The notes under the pieces were generated by a model, which worked only from the letters and a program-made list of their open reading frames with translations, had not been told where the DNA came from and did not search any database. The position numbers and the translations under genes were made by a program. Of a stretch of DNA of 64,000 nucleotides, positions 9,181 through 18,018 are shown piece by piece. Position 1 is the stretch's first letter. Every line of letters begins with the position of its first letter. The stretch is from NCBI GenBank assembly GCA_022008415.1, contig JAIRBC010000012.1, forward strand, positions 62,001 through 126,000. Direction: 5' to 3'. Source of the DNA: Cerina litoralis (lineage in GTDB: Bacteria; Bacteroidota; Bacteroidia; Flavobacteriales; Flavobacteriaceae).

Positions 9181-9240
9181 TTAGTGGGTTAGTGGGTTAG
9201 TGAAATAGTGAGCTAGTGTTGTGTTAGTTTCTAGTTTCCG
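9181..9240. repeat. degenerate short-period repeat (GTTAGTG words)
   Basis: Directly before the aminotransferase gene the spacer reads TTAGTGGGTTAGTGGGTTAG followed by TGAAATAGTGAGCTAGTG and similar words with a period of 7-9 bases. A close relative with the shared word TTAGTGAGCTAGTG occurs at 54189-54258. Not coding in either strand. Confidence 0.6.
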
Positions 9241-9305
9241 GTTAAAAAAATTCAGAATTCTGTGTTCAATAATGTCCTTCATCTTTTGTCTTTCCGACCT
9301 TCGTC

Positions 9306-9345
9306 TAACGGCCAGTATCTAGCGACTAGTATCCAGTGTCTAATC
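9306..9345. repeat. degenerate short-period repeat (CTAGTATCCAGTGT words)
   Basis: Short degenerate repeats of the word cagtat/ctagtat (CCAGTATCTAGCGACTAGTA then TCCAGTGTCTAATC) fill the end of the spacer between the nitroreductase and the aminotransferase. Similar words occur at 14542-14590. Confidence 0.45.
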
Positions 9346-9346
9346 T

Positions 9347-9979
9347 CTAAATTTCAATAACGCTGTCTTTTAAACCTCTCCGTACTTTTTTGAACTCCGA
9401 GAACATATCATTGTCCGCCCGGTATCCTATGGGCATGACAAGTACTGAAGTCAGTCCTTTTTCATCCAATCCCAAAAGGGAATCGTAACCGGCCGGATCA
9501 AAACCTTCCATGGGGCACGAATCAATTCTCTCGAATGCACAAACGGTCATAAGGTTCCCCAGAGCCAAATAGGCTTGATTTATGGCCCATTGTTTTATTT
9601 CGGCTTTTTTCATGGAGGAAAAATTTTTGACCAAAGCCTCCTTGTAGGGATTCAAAATTTGATCACTCGTGCCACGTACGTGCTGAACCCTTTCAAAATA
9701 ATTGGCGATAAACTCGGAATCCACCATATTTTCGATACATAGGACCAATAAATGCGATGCATGGGCAACTTGAAGTTGGCCATAGGTATGGACGACAAGT
9801 TTTTTGCGTAGTTCTTTATCCTTGACAACCACCATTTTTATAGGTTGAAGCCCGTAGGAGGTAGCCGTTAGGTTGAACGCCTCCTTCAGTTTCTGAACTT
9901 TTTCTTTTGATAGTGATTTTGTGGAATCAAATTTTTTAACGGCATAGCGCCATTCCATATGTTCAATGATGTCTGTCAT
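9347..9979 (-). CDS. NAD(P)H-dependent nitroreductase (NfsB-like)
   Basis: FMN flavoprotein that reduces nitro compounds or quinones with NAD(P)H. 210 residues from the ATG at 9979; an upstream ATG at 10024 would add a hydrophobic 15-residue leader that is not family-like. The start EHMEWRYAVKKFD, SYGLQPIK near residue 47, and the later CPMEGFDPAGYDSLLG and VLVMPIGYR are the usual nitroreductase landmarks. No flavin-domain truncation. A TATTTTTG box at 10012-10019 is 33 bases upstream. It stands alone between the aminotransferase and the divergent CcsBA gene. Confidence 0.92.
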   Translation of the reverse strand: MTDIIEHMEWRYAVKKFDSTKSLSKEKVQKLKEAFNLTATSYGLQPIKMVVVKDKELRKKLVVHTYGQLQVAHASHLLVLCIENMVDSEFIANYFERVQHVRGTSDQILNPYKEALVKNFSSMKKAEIKQWAINQAYLALGNLMTVCAFERIDSCPMEGFDPAGYDSLLGLDEKGLTSVLVMPIGYRADNDMFSEFKKVRRGLKDSVIEI

Positions 9980-10011
9980 TCCATGCAGATATAAGAAAAA
10001 TAAGGTTAATG

Positions 10012-10019
10012 CAAAAATA
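10012..10019 (-). promoter_or_regulatory. putative -7 box (TATTTTTG) for the nitroreductase gene
   Basis: Minus strand TATTTTTG, fitting TAnnTTTG, 33 bases before the chosen start codon at 9979. It also supports that start over the upstream ATG at 10024, which would lie outside the transcript. No clear -33 TTG. Confidence 0.45.
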
Positions 10020-10111
10020 AGCAATTGTCAGGTAATCGACACCCATTTCAAAACAGTACTTCCATTGGGTCGATTAAGGCAAGATTATTTTCTTTAAGAT
10101 TATTAAAGCCT

Positions 10112-10119
10112 TATTTTTG
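10112..10119 (+). promoter_or_regulatory. putative -7 box (TATTTTTG) for ccsA
   Basis: Plus strand TATTTTTG, 30 bases upstream of the start codon at 10149. A T-rich stretch but no clear TTG lies at the -33 distance. It faces away from the box at 10012-10019, giving a plausible divergent pair. Confidence 0.45.
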
Positions 10120-10148
10120 CATCCTGAAAACAAATTCTTATCCCTGCA

Positions 10149-13100
10149 ATGACAGACCTCCTCAAAAAGTTCTTCTTTTCCACTAGATTAATGGCCGTTC
10201 TTTTTATTGTTTTTGCTACCGCCATGGCCTTTGGTACCTTTATCGAAAGTTGGTACAGTACCGAAACCGCTAGAATTTGGATTTATAATACCAAATGGTT
10301 CGAAGGCATCATGTTGTTGTTCGTCATCAATTTTATGGGCAATATGTTTCGATACAAATTGTTCCGAAAGGAGAAATGGGCCGTGCTGCTATTACATGTC
10401 TCTTGGATTCTTATCATAGTCGGGGCGTTTGTCACCCGATATATAAGTTATGAGGGAGTCATGCCCATCCGCGAGGGGAACTCCGAGAATGTTTTTTATT
10501 CGGACAAAACCTACCTAACAGCAATGGTAGACGGGGATGTTAACGGTGAACCCCAGCGCAGGAAACTGGAGGACGAGATCATGGTCACCCCCGAAGCCCT
10601 GAAATCTAGCTTGCCATGGGATTCTGATTTTAAAGGGCAACCCTTTACGATATCGTACGTGGGCTTTATAAGGGGGGCCAAAGAAGGAATTATACCCGAT
10701 CCCAACGGAAAAGAGTACCTTAAGATCGTAGAGGCAGGGGACGGCCAAAGGCACGAACATTTTCTGGAAAACGGCACCGTGGCCAACTTTCACAATATAT
10801 TGTTCGCCCTAAATAAAAAGACCGAAGGTGCCATCAACATCTATTCTACAGATAGCACGTATATGGTGGAATCCCCTTTTGAGGGCAGTTTTATGCGGAT
10901 GGCAGATCAGTTGCAGGGCAAACTGATCAAGGATAGTCTTCAGACCCTGCAACTGCGCTCCCTATACAATACAACGGGAATGCAATTTGTAATCCCCGAA
11001 CCGATCACCAAGGGATCCTACGGTATCGTCCCCCTACCTAAAAATGAAGTCACAAAAGCTTCCCAAGACGCCTTGATATTGGATATTACGGCCAACGGGG
11101 AAACGGTTCGGGAAAAAATTTTGGGAGGCAAGGGTTCCTCACATTTTACGGACAAGATAAAGGTGGGCGGTTTAGAATTTTCCCTAGCTTATGGCTCCAA
11201 GGTTTATGAATTGCCCTTTCATATTAAGCTCAATGATTTTATAGCCGAAAAATACCCCGGTACCGAGAAGGGATATTCTTCCTTTATGAGCAAGGTGACG
11301 GTTGAGGACGACAGACCTTTTGATTATGATATTTATATGAACCACGTGCTGGACATTCAAGGCTATCGGTTTTTCCAGTCGGGCTTTGATGCCGATGAAA
11401 AAGGTACCATCCTGTCCGTAAACCATGATTTTTGGGGATCTGGCATCACTTATTTGGGTTATTTTATGCTGTATGCAGGTTTGATGGGGATCATGTTTTT
11501 TGGAAAAACCCGAATAAAACACCTAGAAAACACTTTGGCCGAGCTCAAGAAAAAAAAGGCCGCCATGGCCGCTATTCTCGCGTTCGGTTTTATCATTCAG
11601 GTCAATGCCCAGGAACACGGGCCGGAGCATGCCTCCATGCTGCCCACGACCCAACAGGTAGATTCAGTGCTGCAGTCTACCGTTGTATCACAGGAGCACG
11701 CCGATAAATTTGGGCATCTGGTCATTCAGGACGAGGGTGGCCGAATGAAACCGATCAACACCTTTGCTTCGGAACTATTGCGCAAGCTTAGTTTTAAGGA
11801 TAAGTACAAGAACTTGGACCCCGATCAAGTTTTTTTATCCATGATGCTGAATCCGGGAGTATGGTACAGCACAGAATTTTTGGCGTTGGACAAAAAGGGC
11901 CAGAACGACAGTATCAGACATATTATCGGCGTTCCGGAAGATCAAAAATATGTAAAGGCGACCGATTTTTTCAATAGTCAGGGACAATACAAGTTGGCCC
12001 CCTATCTAGAAAAAGCCTATGCCACCAATACCCCCAACCAGTTTCAAAAGGACTTTAAGGATGTCGACCTCCGGCTGGGATTGCTCAACCAGGCATTGAG
12101 CGGATCTATTGTTAGAATATTCCCTTTGCTGCACGACGAAAATAATAAATGGATCTCCGCTACGGATTATCGGGAGGGAAAATACCAGGTACAGGATTCC
12201 TTGTACGCCAATTTTGTCAAAAATGCGATTCCGTATTATCTGATGACCCTGAACAAGGCGATACATACCGGTGATTATACGGAGGCCGACAAGCTTTTGG
12301 CCGCTTTTGAACAAAACCAGATAAACAACGGCAGCGAGGTATTGCCCTCTAAAAATAAGGTGAAGGCCGAAATAATCTACAATAGGTTGGATATTTTTAA
12401 CACCTTGTACCAGTATTATTTACTGGTGGGCCTGCTCATGTTCTTCGTTTTGATCTTGCGGATTTTTAAAGATCGCGAAATCTGGAAGGTGGCTACATTT
12501 TTCTTTAAGGGCACGATCATTATGTTGTTCATTTGGCATACCGCCGGCATGGCCCTGAGATGGTATGTTGCCGGCCATGCCCCATGGAGCGATGCCTACG
12601 AAAGTATCGTTTATGTCTCTTGGGCCACTATGGCCGTAGGGTTGGCCTTGAGCAGAAAAAGCGAAATGACTATGGCGGCGACCACCTTTGTCGCTTCCAT
12701 TCTACTGTTCATAGCACATATGAGTTGGGTAGACCCCGCTGTGGCCAACCTCCAGCCCGTATTGGACAGTTATTGGCTGATGATCCACGTGGCGGTCATC
12801 GTAGCAAGTTACGGTCCTTTTACTGTGGCAATGATGCTGGGAACGGTATCCTTGATTCTTATTATTCTGACGAATAAGAAGAATAAGGAGCGCATGGAGA
12901 TAAACCTAAAGGAACTTACCATTATCAACGAACTTGCGCTTTCGGCGGGATTGATCATGCTCACCATAGGAAATTTCTTGGGAGGGCAATGGGCCAATGA
13001 AAGTTGGGGCAGGTATTGGGGCTGGGATCCCAAGGAAACTTGGGCATTGATCTCTATCATGGTCTATGCCTTTGTGATACACACGAGATTGGTACCTGGT

Positions 13101-13316
13101 CTTAGGAGCAAATGGGCCTTTAATTTCCTGAGCATTGTGGCCTTTGCCAGTATAATGATGACCTATTTTGGGGTCAACTTTTATTTGGCAGGTCTGCACA
13201 GTTACGCCAGTGGTGGCCATGTTATTACCCCTACTTTTGTATATTATGCATGTTTTGGGGTTGCCGTACTCGGAGGAGTGAGCTACTGGAGATATCGGGT
13301 AAATTATTTAAAATAA
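10149..13316 (+). CDS. ccsA: cytochrome c biogenesis protein CcsA/CcsBA (System II, ResB-CcsA fusion)
   Basis: Membrane protein of 1055 residues that carries haem across the membrane and attaches it to apocytochromes c. The N-terminal third is ResB/CcsB-like with membrane segments near 15-35, 55-75 and 85-105 and a large periplasmic part. A further segment near 435-460 leads into a second periplasmic stretch, and the C-terminal half is CcsA with many membrane segments and the tryptophan-rich WWD haem-handling motif, read as ESWGRYWGWDPKETWALI. Conserved histidines lie in HTAGMALRWYVAGHAPWSDAYES and HSYASGGH. The fused order is usual for Bacteroidota. The window also holds an apocytochrome-type lipoprotein (47003) as a possible client. 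Confidence 0.95.
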   Translation: MTDLLKKFFFSTRLMAVLFIVFATAMAFGTFIESWYSTETARIWIYNTKWFEGIMLLFVINFMGNMFRYKLFRKEKWAVLLLHVSWILIIVGAFVTRYISYEGVMPIREGNSENVFYSDKTYLTAMVDGDVNGEPQRRKLEDEIMVTPEALKSSLPWDSDFKGQPFTISYVGFIRGAKEGIIPDPNGKEYLKIVEAGDGQRHEHFLENGTVANFHNILFALNKKTEGAINIYSTDSTYMVESPFEGSFMRMADQLQGKLIKDSLQTLQLRSLYNTTGMQFVIPEPITKGSYGIVPLPKNEVTKASQDALILDITANGETVREKILGGKGSSHFTDKIKVGGLEFSLAYGSKVYELPFHIKLNDFIAEKYPGTEKGYSSFMSKVTVEDDRPFDYDIYMNHVLDIQGYRFFQSGFDADEKGTILSVNHDFWGSGITYLGYFMLYAGLMGIMFFGKTRIKHLENTLAELKKKKAAMAAILAFGFIIQVNAQEHGPEHASMLPTTQQVDSVLQSTVVSQEHADKFGHLVIQDEGGRMKPINTFASELLRKLSFKDKYKNLDPDQVFLSMMLNPGVWYSTEFLALDKKGQNDSIRHIIGVPEDQKYVKATDFFNSQGQYKLAPYLEKAYATNTPNQFQKDFKDVDLRLGLLNQALSGSIVRIFPLLHDENNKWISATDYREGKYQVQDSLYANFVKNAIPYYLMTLNKAIHTGDYTEADKLLAAFEQNQINNGSEVLPSKNKVKAEIIYNRLDIFNTLYQYYLLVGLLMFFVLILRIFKDREIWKVATFFFKGTIIMLFIWHTAGMALRWYVAGHAPWSDAYESIVYVSWATMAVGLALSRKSEMTMAATTFVASILLFIAHMSWVDPAVANLQPVLDSYWLMIHVAVIVASYGPFTVAMMLGTVSLILIILTNKKNKERMEINLKELTIINELALSAGLIMLTIGNFLGGQWANESWGRYWGWDPKETWALISIMVYAFVIHTRLVPGLRSKWAFNFLSIVAFASIMMTYFGVNFYLAGLHSYASGGHVITPTFVYYACFGVAVLGGVSYWRYRVNYLK

Positions 13317-13366
13317 TGTGCACGGCAAAGAGGTGTGATCTACAATTAAAATCGGGGTTAAGCTTT

Positions 13367-13398
13367 AACTTGACACTTGAACTCGACACTTAAACTTG
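13367..13398. repeat. degenerate short-period repeat (ACTTGACACTTGA words)
   Basis: The 32 bases just before the PLP-enzyme start read as two and a half copies of a 13-base word, ACTTGACACTTGA then ACTCGACACTTAA and ACTTG. It directly abuts the leader of the gene at 13401. Confidence 0.5.
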
Positions 13399-13400
13399 TT

Positions 13401-14555
13401 ATGAAGAAGACAATAAAAGGACTCAACACAATCTGTACCCACATAGGGGAATTGGAGGATAAAGAATACAAAGGGGCCATCTCACCTTTGTACATGAGCA
13501 CATCCTATGCTTTTGAGGAGGTGGATACCAAGCGATACCCCCGTTATTTTAACACCCCAAACCAAGAGGGGCTATCTAAAAAGATTGCGGCTTTGGAACA
13601 CGCAGAGTCGGCCTTGATCTTCGGCAGTGGTATGGCGGCCATCAGTACCTCCTTACTGTCTTTTTTACGGTCCGGCCACCACATTGTACTACAACGGACC
13701 CTATATGGGGGAACTTATAACCTAATTACGGAAGAATTCAATAAGTACGGTATTGAACACTCCTTTACGGACGCACAGGAGCCCGCCGATTTTGAGGCCA
13801 AGATTAAACCAAATACCAAAGTCATTTACATAGAAACCCCATCTAATCCACTCTTGACCATTACGGATTTGGAGGGCATTGCCGAGTTGGCCAGGAAACA
13901 CGGGTTGGTATCTATGATCGACAATACGTTTGCAAGTCCCGTGAACCAAAACCCCATCGATTTTGGTATCGATGTTGTTATTCACAGTGCCACGAAGTAC
14001 ATGGGTGGACATTCCGATATTTTAGCTGGAGCCGTGGCATCGTCACAAGAGAACATGGCCAAGATACACAGCTTGGCAAAAAACTTGGGTGGAAGCCTAA
14101 GCGATTATACCGTGTGGTTGTTGGAGCGGAGCATCAAGACCATGGGGATTCGGGTAAGGGCGCAAAACGAAAATGCGATGACCATGGCCGAATACTTAAA
14201 TGGACATCGGTTTATACGAGCTGTTTACTATCCTGGTTTGGAGTCTCATCCTGGACATTTAACCGCTAAATCGCAAATGAAGGGCTTTGGCGGAATGCTT
14301 TCCTTTGAGCTAAAGGAAGGCTTGGACGCGTCAAAATTCCAAAAATCATTGCGTCTTATCAAACCTTCCATGAGTCTTGCCGGAGTGGAGAGTACTGTAC
14401 TTTCCCCCACCATGACCTCGCATTCCCTATTGAGTGCCCAAGAGCGTAAAAGGCAAGGGATTTCTGATGGACTGATACGTTTTTCGGTCGGTATAGAGGA
14501 AACCGATGATTTAATCGCGGATATAGAACAAGCGATATCGGTTGTCAGTATGTAG
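13401..14555 (+). CDS. trans-sulfuration PLP-dependent enzyme (cystathionine gamma-synthase/lyase family)
   Basis: Cys/Met-metabolism PLP enzyme of 384 residues. The start is the ATG at 13401; codons before it lie in a repeat. It has YPRYFNTPNQEGLSKKIAALE, the cofactor-stacking GSGMAAIS loop, YGGTYNL, the IDNTFASP stretch, and the aldimine lysine in HSATKYMGGHSDILAG. The last third has the SLAGVESTVLSPTMTSH region found in both gamma-lyases and gamma-synthases, followed by RFSVGIEE. The subclass (MetB, MetC, Mgl, CGL) cannot be fixed from motifs alone. It lies just before bshB1, so a link to low-molecular-weight thiol supply is plausible but inferred. Confidence 0.9.
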   Translation: MKKTIKGLNTICTHIGELEDKEYKGAISPLYMSTSYAFEEVDTKRYPRYFNTPNQEGLSKKIAALEHAESALIFGSGMAAISTSLLSFLRSGHHIVLQRTLYGGTYNLITEEFNKYGIEHSFTDAQEPADFEAKIKPNTKVIYIETPSNPLLTITDLEGIAELARKHGLVSMIDNTFASPVNQNPIDFGIDVVIHSATKYMGGHSDILAGAVASSQENMAKIHSLAKNLGGSLSDYTVWLLERSIKTMGIRVRAQNENAMTMAEYLNGHRFIRAVYYPGLESHPGHLTAKSQMKGFGGMLSFELKEGLDASKFQKSLRLIKPSMSLAGVESTVLSPTMTSHSLLSAQERKRQGISDGLIRFSVGIEETDDLIADIEQAISVVSM

Positions 14556-14590
14556 TAATCAGTATGCGGTTGTCAGTATTCAGTATTCGG
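14542..14590. repeat. degenerate short-period repeat (CAGTATT words)
   Basis: The word cagtatg/cagtatt recurs about five times (GTTGTCAGTATGTAGTAATC, then AGTATGCGGTTGTCAGTATT, then CAGTATTCGG). The first copies form the last codons and stop of the preceding gene, so the C-terminal VVSM tail is encoded by the repeat itself. Confidence 0.5.
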
Positions 14591-14682
14591 TAACGGAGAG
14601 TTTAACTTTGTAGGTTGAAGGCCGAAAAAGAATATAGAACGCAGAGAATAGTCGAATTGAGACTCTCAATATATAGCATAAC

Positions 14683-14715
14683 CCCAAAACCAAACACCAA
14701 ACTCCAAACCCTAAA
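14683..14715. repeat. degenerate short-period repeat (CCAAAC words)
   Basis: Reads CCCCAAAACCAAACACCAAA followed by CTCCAAACCCTAAA, a 7-base degenerate word repeated about four times right before the bshB1 start codon. Confidence 0.45.
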
Positions 14716-14725
14716 TAATAAAGCA

Positions 14726-15442
14726 ATGAAATTAGATATTCTAGTTTTTGGATCTCATCCCGACGATGCGGAGCTAGGTGCCGGTGGCACTATAGCCAAA
14801 GAGGTTGCCCGTGGCAAGAAAGTGGGGATTGTAGACCTTACCAGAGGCGAACTTGGTACAAGGGGATCAGCCGAAATAAGGCATAGGGAGGCTATGGCCG
14901 CAGCCGATATTTTAGGGGTTGCCATAAGGGAGAATTTAGGGTTTGACGACGGGTTTTTTATCAATGACAGGAAACACCAAATGGCAGTGATTCGGGTCTT
15001 GAGAAAATATCGGCCCGATATAGTACTGTGCAATGCGGTTGAAGATCGGCATATAGATCATGCCAAGGGCGCAAAACTGGTAAGCGACGCTTGTTTCTTA
15101 AGCGGTCTGGCAAGGATAACGACCAACTTGGGCGGTAACGGACAAGAAGCTTGGCGACCCAAACAAGTGTACCACTATATTCAGTGGAGAAATTTGTCGC
15201 CGGATTTTGTACTGGATGTTTCCGGCTATATCCAAAAAAAATCCGAAGCCATTCTTGCTTATAGTTCCCAGTTCTTCGACCCTAATAGCAAGGAACCCGA
15301 AACCCCTATCAGCAGTAAAAATTTTTTGGACAGCGTGGAGTATCGAGCCAGGGACATGGGACGTTTGGTAGGGGTGGCCCACGCCGAAGGTTTTACCGTG
15401 GAAAGGCTATTGGCGGTTAAAAATTTGGATGATCTAATATAA
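14726..15442 (+). CDS. bshB1: bacillithiol biosynthesis deacetylase BshB1
   Basis: Zinc hydrolase of 238 residues that removes the acetyl group from GlcNAc-malate in bacillithiol synthesis. Zinc ligands are seen in the N-terminal GSHPDDAELGAGGT (His and Asp) and in EDRHIDHAKGAKL. TRGELGTRGSAEIRHREA and YSSQF are also typical. I chose the ATG at 14726; an upstream in-frame start at 14615 would translate the repeat and is unlikely. BshA and BshC are not in this window. Seven bases after its stop lies the end of the convergent histidine kinase gene, leaving no room for a separate terminator. Confidence 0.95.
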   Translation: MKLDILVFGSHPDDAELGAGGTIAKEVARGKKVGIVDLTRGELGTRGSAEIRHREAMAAADILGVAIRENLGFDDGFFINDRKHQMAVIRVLRKYRPDIVLCNAVEDRHIDHAKGAKLVSDACFLSGLARITTNLGGNGQEAWRPKQVYHYIQWRNLSPDFVLDVSGYIQKKSEAILAYSSQFFDPNSKEPETPISSKNFLDSVEYRARDMGRLVGVAHAEGFTVERLLAVKNLDDLI

Positions 15443-15448
15443 CGCCGA

Positions 15449-17527
15449 TTATCCTGCCTTGCCGTATTTTTTTTCCGATTTGGGTACGGTGAAATAGAAG
15501 CAGGTGCCTTTTCCCATTGTACTCTCCATCCAGATTTTACCCTTATTCTTCTCCACCATCTCTTTACTGAGAGAAAGTCCCAATCCGGTACCTTTCTCGT
15601 TATTTGTTCCATAAGTGGTGGAATAGTTGTTCTTGTTGAACAAGTTTTTTTGGGTCACCAGGTCCATACCCACTCCGGTGTCCTTAACCGAAACCTGCCA
15701 AAAGTTGTTACTTTCTTCGGCATCAATGGTAATCGTTCCATTTTCGGGGGTAAATTTTAAGGCATTGCTGATCAAATTCCTGATGACGATGTCTATTTGG
15801 TGCCCATCTACATAGGACAACGTGTTTTCCGGTACCTTATTGATAAATCTTATTCCTTTGGAATTTGCGATTTCCGAAAGTAGGTTAATATTGTCATTCA
15901 CTAAATTTTCAATGGGCACGGTTCGTGGGTGGGTAACGGCACCTTTCAATTGCGACTCGCCCCAAGAAAGCAGGTTGTTTAAGGTAAAGGCAATATGTCC
16001 GACGTCATTCCTAAGCTTTGGAATATATTCCAGGAATTCCGATTTTTTGATATCCCCGTCCCTAAACAGCCGCAACAGGTCCTGGAGCGCACCTATTGGT
16101 CCGCGCAGGTCGTGCGCAATTATAGAAAAAAGCTTGTCCTTGGTGCGGTTTGTCAGTTTGAGTTCCGATTCCCTTTGCAGCAGCACCTGTTTTTGCCTTT
16201 TAAGCTTTGTATTCAGGCCTTTTTGGATTTTCTTCCCGCGCTGTATGAGAATTATGATGATAACGAGGATCAAAAGTATAACCAGGGAGGCATATACGTA
16301 ATTCCACTGTTTGGCCAGGGCGCGCTCATTTCTCAATATTAGGTCTTCCCGTTGCTGGTCATGCTGTAATTTGGTCTGTAGCATGGTAAGGCTCTTCCCG
16401 TTGTCCGCACGGGCGAGGGTATCCGACGTTTGTTGGAAAAGTTCGTGGAACTCCAGGGCCCTCGCGTAATTCCTTTTGTTCTTATGGATGATATACAACG
16501 TTTTGGAACATTTTTGGATGCCTTCCAGGAACTTGATGTTCTTAGAAATTTCAAAGGCTTCCAACGCATAACGTTGGGAGATATCATCTTTCTTAAGACC
16601 TAAATACGCTTCGGCCATTCCGTTCAGCAATTCGATCTTGGATCGATCATCATCGAGTTTTTCGTGCAAATAGTTACTTTGATTGTACCAATGCAGCGCC
16701 CAATCATATTTTTTTTGCTTTACGTATATTTTCCCCTTTACGGAATAGCTGTAGGCCAGCCAATCCATGATCTTGTGATTTTCAAAAATGGCGATACTCT
16801 TGTTAATATTGAATAGGGCATAGGGAAAATTGCCCATATCGGCATAAATGGATGCTACGTTGCACATGGTTTCGGCAGAATATAGCTCATCGCCGATAAT
16901 ATCGTTGATCTTCTTTACCCTTTTATAGAATTCCAAGGCTTGATCATAGTCTTTTTGGGAGGAATAGAGATCGGCAATGTTCTCGTTTAAAATAGAGAGC
17001 ATAGGTTTGTCATCGACTTTTGTCGCCAATTCTATGGCCTCAAGATAGCCGTCCAATGCTTTTCCATAGTTGCCTAAATAACCGTATTCCCCGGCAATAC
17101 TGTTTTCGACGGAAAGTTTTAGTTTTATGTCCCCAAGGCTACTGGCCATGGACAAAGACCTTAAATAATATTCAATAGCTTGGCAATTTTCACCTCTATC
17201 GGAGTGAAAGTCACCAAGATTTATATAGGAAAGACATTCCCCCATTTTGTATCCGGCTTCCTTACTATAATCCAGTGCCTGTCGGGAAATGAACAAAAGA
17301 CTGTCAAGATTGTAATAACGAAATTCGTTTGCCCAACTGTTTAGGGTTAGAATATAGGAAGTATCCTTTGGACTAAAATTCTTGGAACGCTCCATAATCC
17401 GCACCGAATTCCGAAGGCTATCCCTAAACCGTTGTTGGGACTGTAGGGAGTATAAACAACCAAGAAGCAATACCACGGTAATGGTGAGCTTTTTATACAC
17501 GGAGCCTTGGGCAAATAAGTTGTTCAT
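15449..17527 (-). CDS. TPR-containing sensor histidine kinase
   Basis: Membrane histidine kinase of 692 residues. A short hydrophobic N-terminus (LTITVVLLLGCLYSLQSQ) acts as signal or anchor; residues about 40-370 are tetratricopeptide repeats, which in this layout lie in the periplasm; a membrane segment follows at roughly 405-428 (VYASLVILLILVIIIIL); then a coiled coil, a HisKA domain with phospho-acceptor His472 in FSIIAHDLRGPIGAL, and an ATPase domain with the N-box NLISNALKF, DTGVGM and GTGLGLSLSKEM. No receiver domain, and no response regulator gene is beside it, so its partner is elsewhere. The signal sensed is unknown; TPRs suggest protein binding. Confidence 0.9.
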   Translation of the reverse strand: MNNLFAQGSVYKKLTITVVLLLGCLYSLQSQQRFRDSLRNSVRIMERSKNFSPKDTSYILTLNSWANEFRYYNLDSLLFISRQALDYSKEAGYKMGECLSYINLGDFHSDRGENCQAIEYYLRSLSMASSLGDIKLKLSVENSIAGEYGYLGNYGKALDGYLEAIELATKVDDKPMLSILNENIADLYSSQKDYDQALEFYKRVKKINDIIGDELYSAETMCNVASIYADMGNFPYALFNINKSIAIFENHKIMDWLAYSYSVKGKIYVKQKKYDWALHWYNQSNYLHEKLDDDRSKIELLNGMAEAYLGLKKDDISQRYALEAFEISKNIKFLEGIQKCSKTLYIIHKNKRNYARALEFHELFQQTSDTLARADNGKSLTMLQTKLQHDQQREDLILRNERALAKQWNYVYASLVILLILVIIIILIQRGKKIQKGLNTKLKRQKQVLLQRESELKLTNRTKDKLFSIIAHDLRGPIGALQDLLRLFRDGDIKKSEFLEYIPKLRNDVGHIAFTLNNLLSWGESQLKGAVTHPRTVPIENLVNDNINLLSEIANSKGIRFINKVPENTLSYVDGHQIDIVIRNLISNALKFTPENGTITIDAEESNNFWQVSVKDTGVGMDLVTQKNLFNKNNYSTTYGTNNEKGTGLGLSLSKEMVEKNKGKIWMESTMGKGTCFYFTVPKSEKKYGKAG

Positions 17528-17752
17528 GGCCAGGGGGCGATTTGGCTGTAGGTTATTAATTTATAAAAATAGGAAGATACGGTTAGATATTAGAAATTAA
17601 TGTTGTGAAATAACGAATTTTGTGTGTTTTGACCTATAAAACAGGTATTTCATCGGATTTTTGTCGTTTTTTATACCGATAAAGAATAGAAGATAGCGTT
17701 TACTCAACGAGAAATTTTAAAGACCATTATTCGCAAAATAACCTCTTTTTTC

Positions 17753-17785
17753 TTTTGAAAGATTACCTAAAAAAAATTACCTTTG
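17753..17785 (+). promoter_or_regulatory. promoter of tRNA-His (TTTTG-N20-TACCTTTG)
   Basis: TTTTG at 17753-17757, exactly 20 bases, then TACCTTTG at 17778-17785: an excellent fit to the Bacteroidota -33/-7 promoter (TTG, N17-21, TAnnTTTG). Transcription would begin near 17791, ten bases before the tRNA. Confidence 0.75.
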
Positions 17786-17800
17786 CATCCGTTTGCAAAT

Positions 17801-17876
17801 GGTGGTTGTAGCTCAGCTGGTTAGAGCGCTAGATTGTGGTTCTAGAGGTCGCCGGTTCGAAACCGGTCTTCCACCC
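17801..17876 (+). tRNA. tRNA-His (GTG anticodon)
   Basis: Cloverleaf with D stem GCTC/GAGC, anticodon stem CTAGA/TCTAG holding the loop TTGTGGT with anticodon GTG, and T stem GCCGG/CCGGT around TTCGAAA. A G precedes position 1 (17801) and can pair with discriminator C73, the identity mark of tRNA-His. The acceptor stem is GTGGTTG against CTTCCAC, so positions 5-68 and 6-67 are U-U mismatches. This may be usual for the lineage or a sign of drift. A strong promoter and a terminator flank it. Confidence 0.95.
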
Positions 17877-17890
17877 TAAAGTGACGTTAA

Positions 17891-17922
17891 AAGTCCTATT
17901 CGTTTTGATAGGACTTTTTTTT
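17891..17922 (+). terminator. rho-independent terminator after tRNA-His
   Basis: Stem AAGTCCTAT (17891-17899) with ATAGGACTT (17908-17916) and a run of eight T ending at 17922. Confidence 0.85.
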
Positions 17923-17949
17923 GTTGATGTTGTCCTAACTGAGGTTGAG

Positions 17950-17965
17950 TCCCGAGGATTCGGGA
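17950..17965. repeat. TCCCGA-N4-TCGGGA palindrome (copy 1)
   Basis: TCCCGAGGATTCGGGA, followed by CTGAGCGCGGCCGAAG, sits between tRNA-His and its decayed copy. The palindrome shares its arms with intergenic copies at 33469, 52552 and 54275. Confidence 0.6.
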
Positions 17966-17983
17966 TATCCTGAGCGCGGCCGA

Positions 17984-18004
17984 AGTGAAACCGGTCTTCC
18001 ATCG
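17984..18004 (+). pseudogene. decayed 3' end of a second tRNA-His copy
   Basis: GAAACCGGTCTTCCATC (17987-18003) repeats the tRNA-His T-arm and acceptor 3' strand (GAAACCGGTCTTCCACC) with one change. The following AAAGTGA and a hairpin with T-run also match what follows the intact tRNA. The 5' part of this copy is gone and is replaced by the palindromic repeat at 17950-17965. Confidence 0.7.
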
Positions 18005-18018
18005 AAAGTGAACTAATG

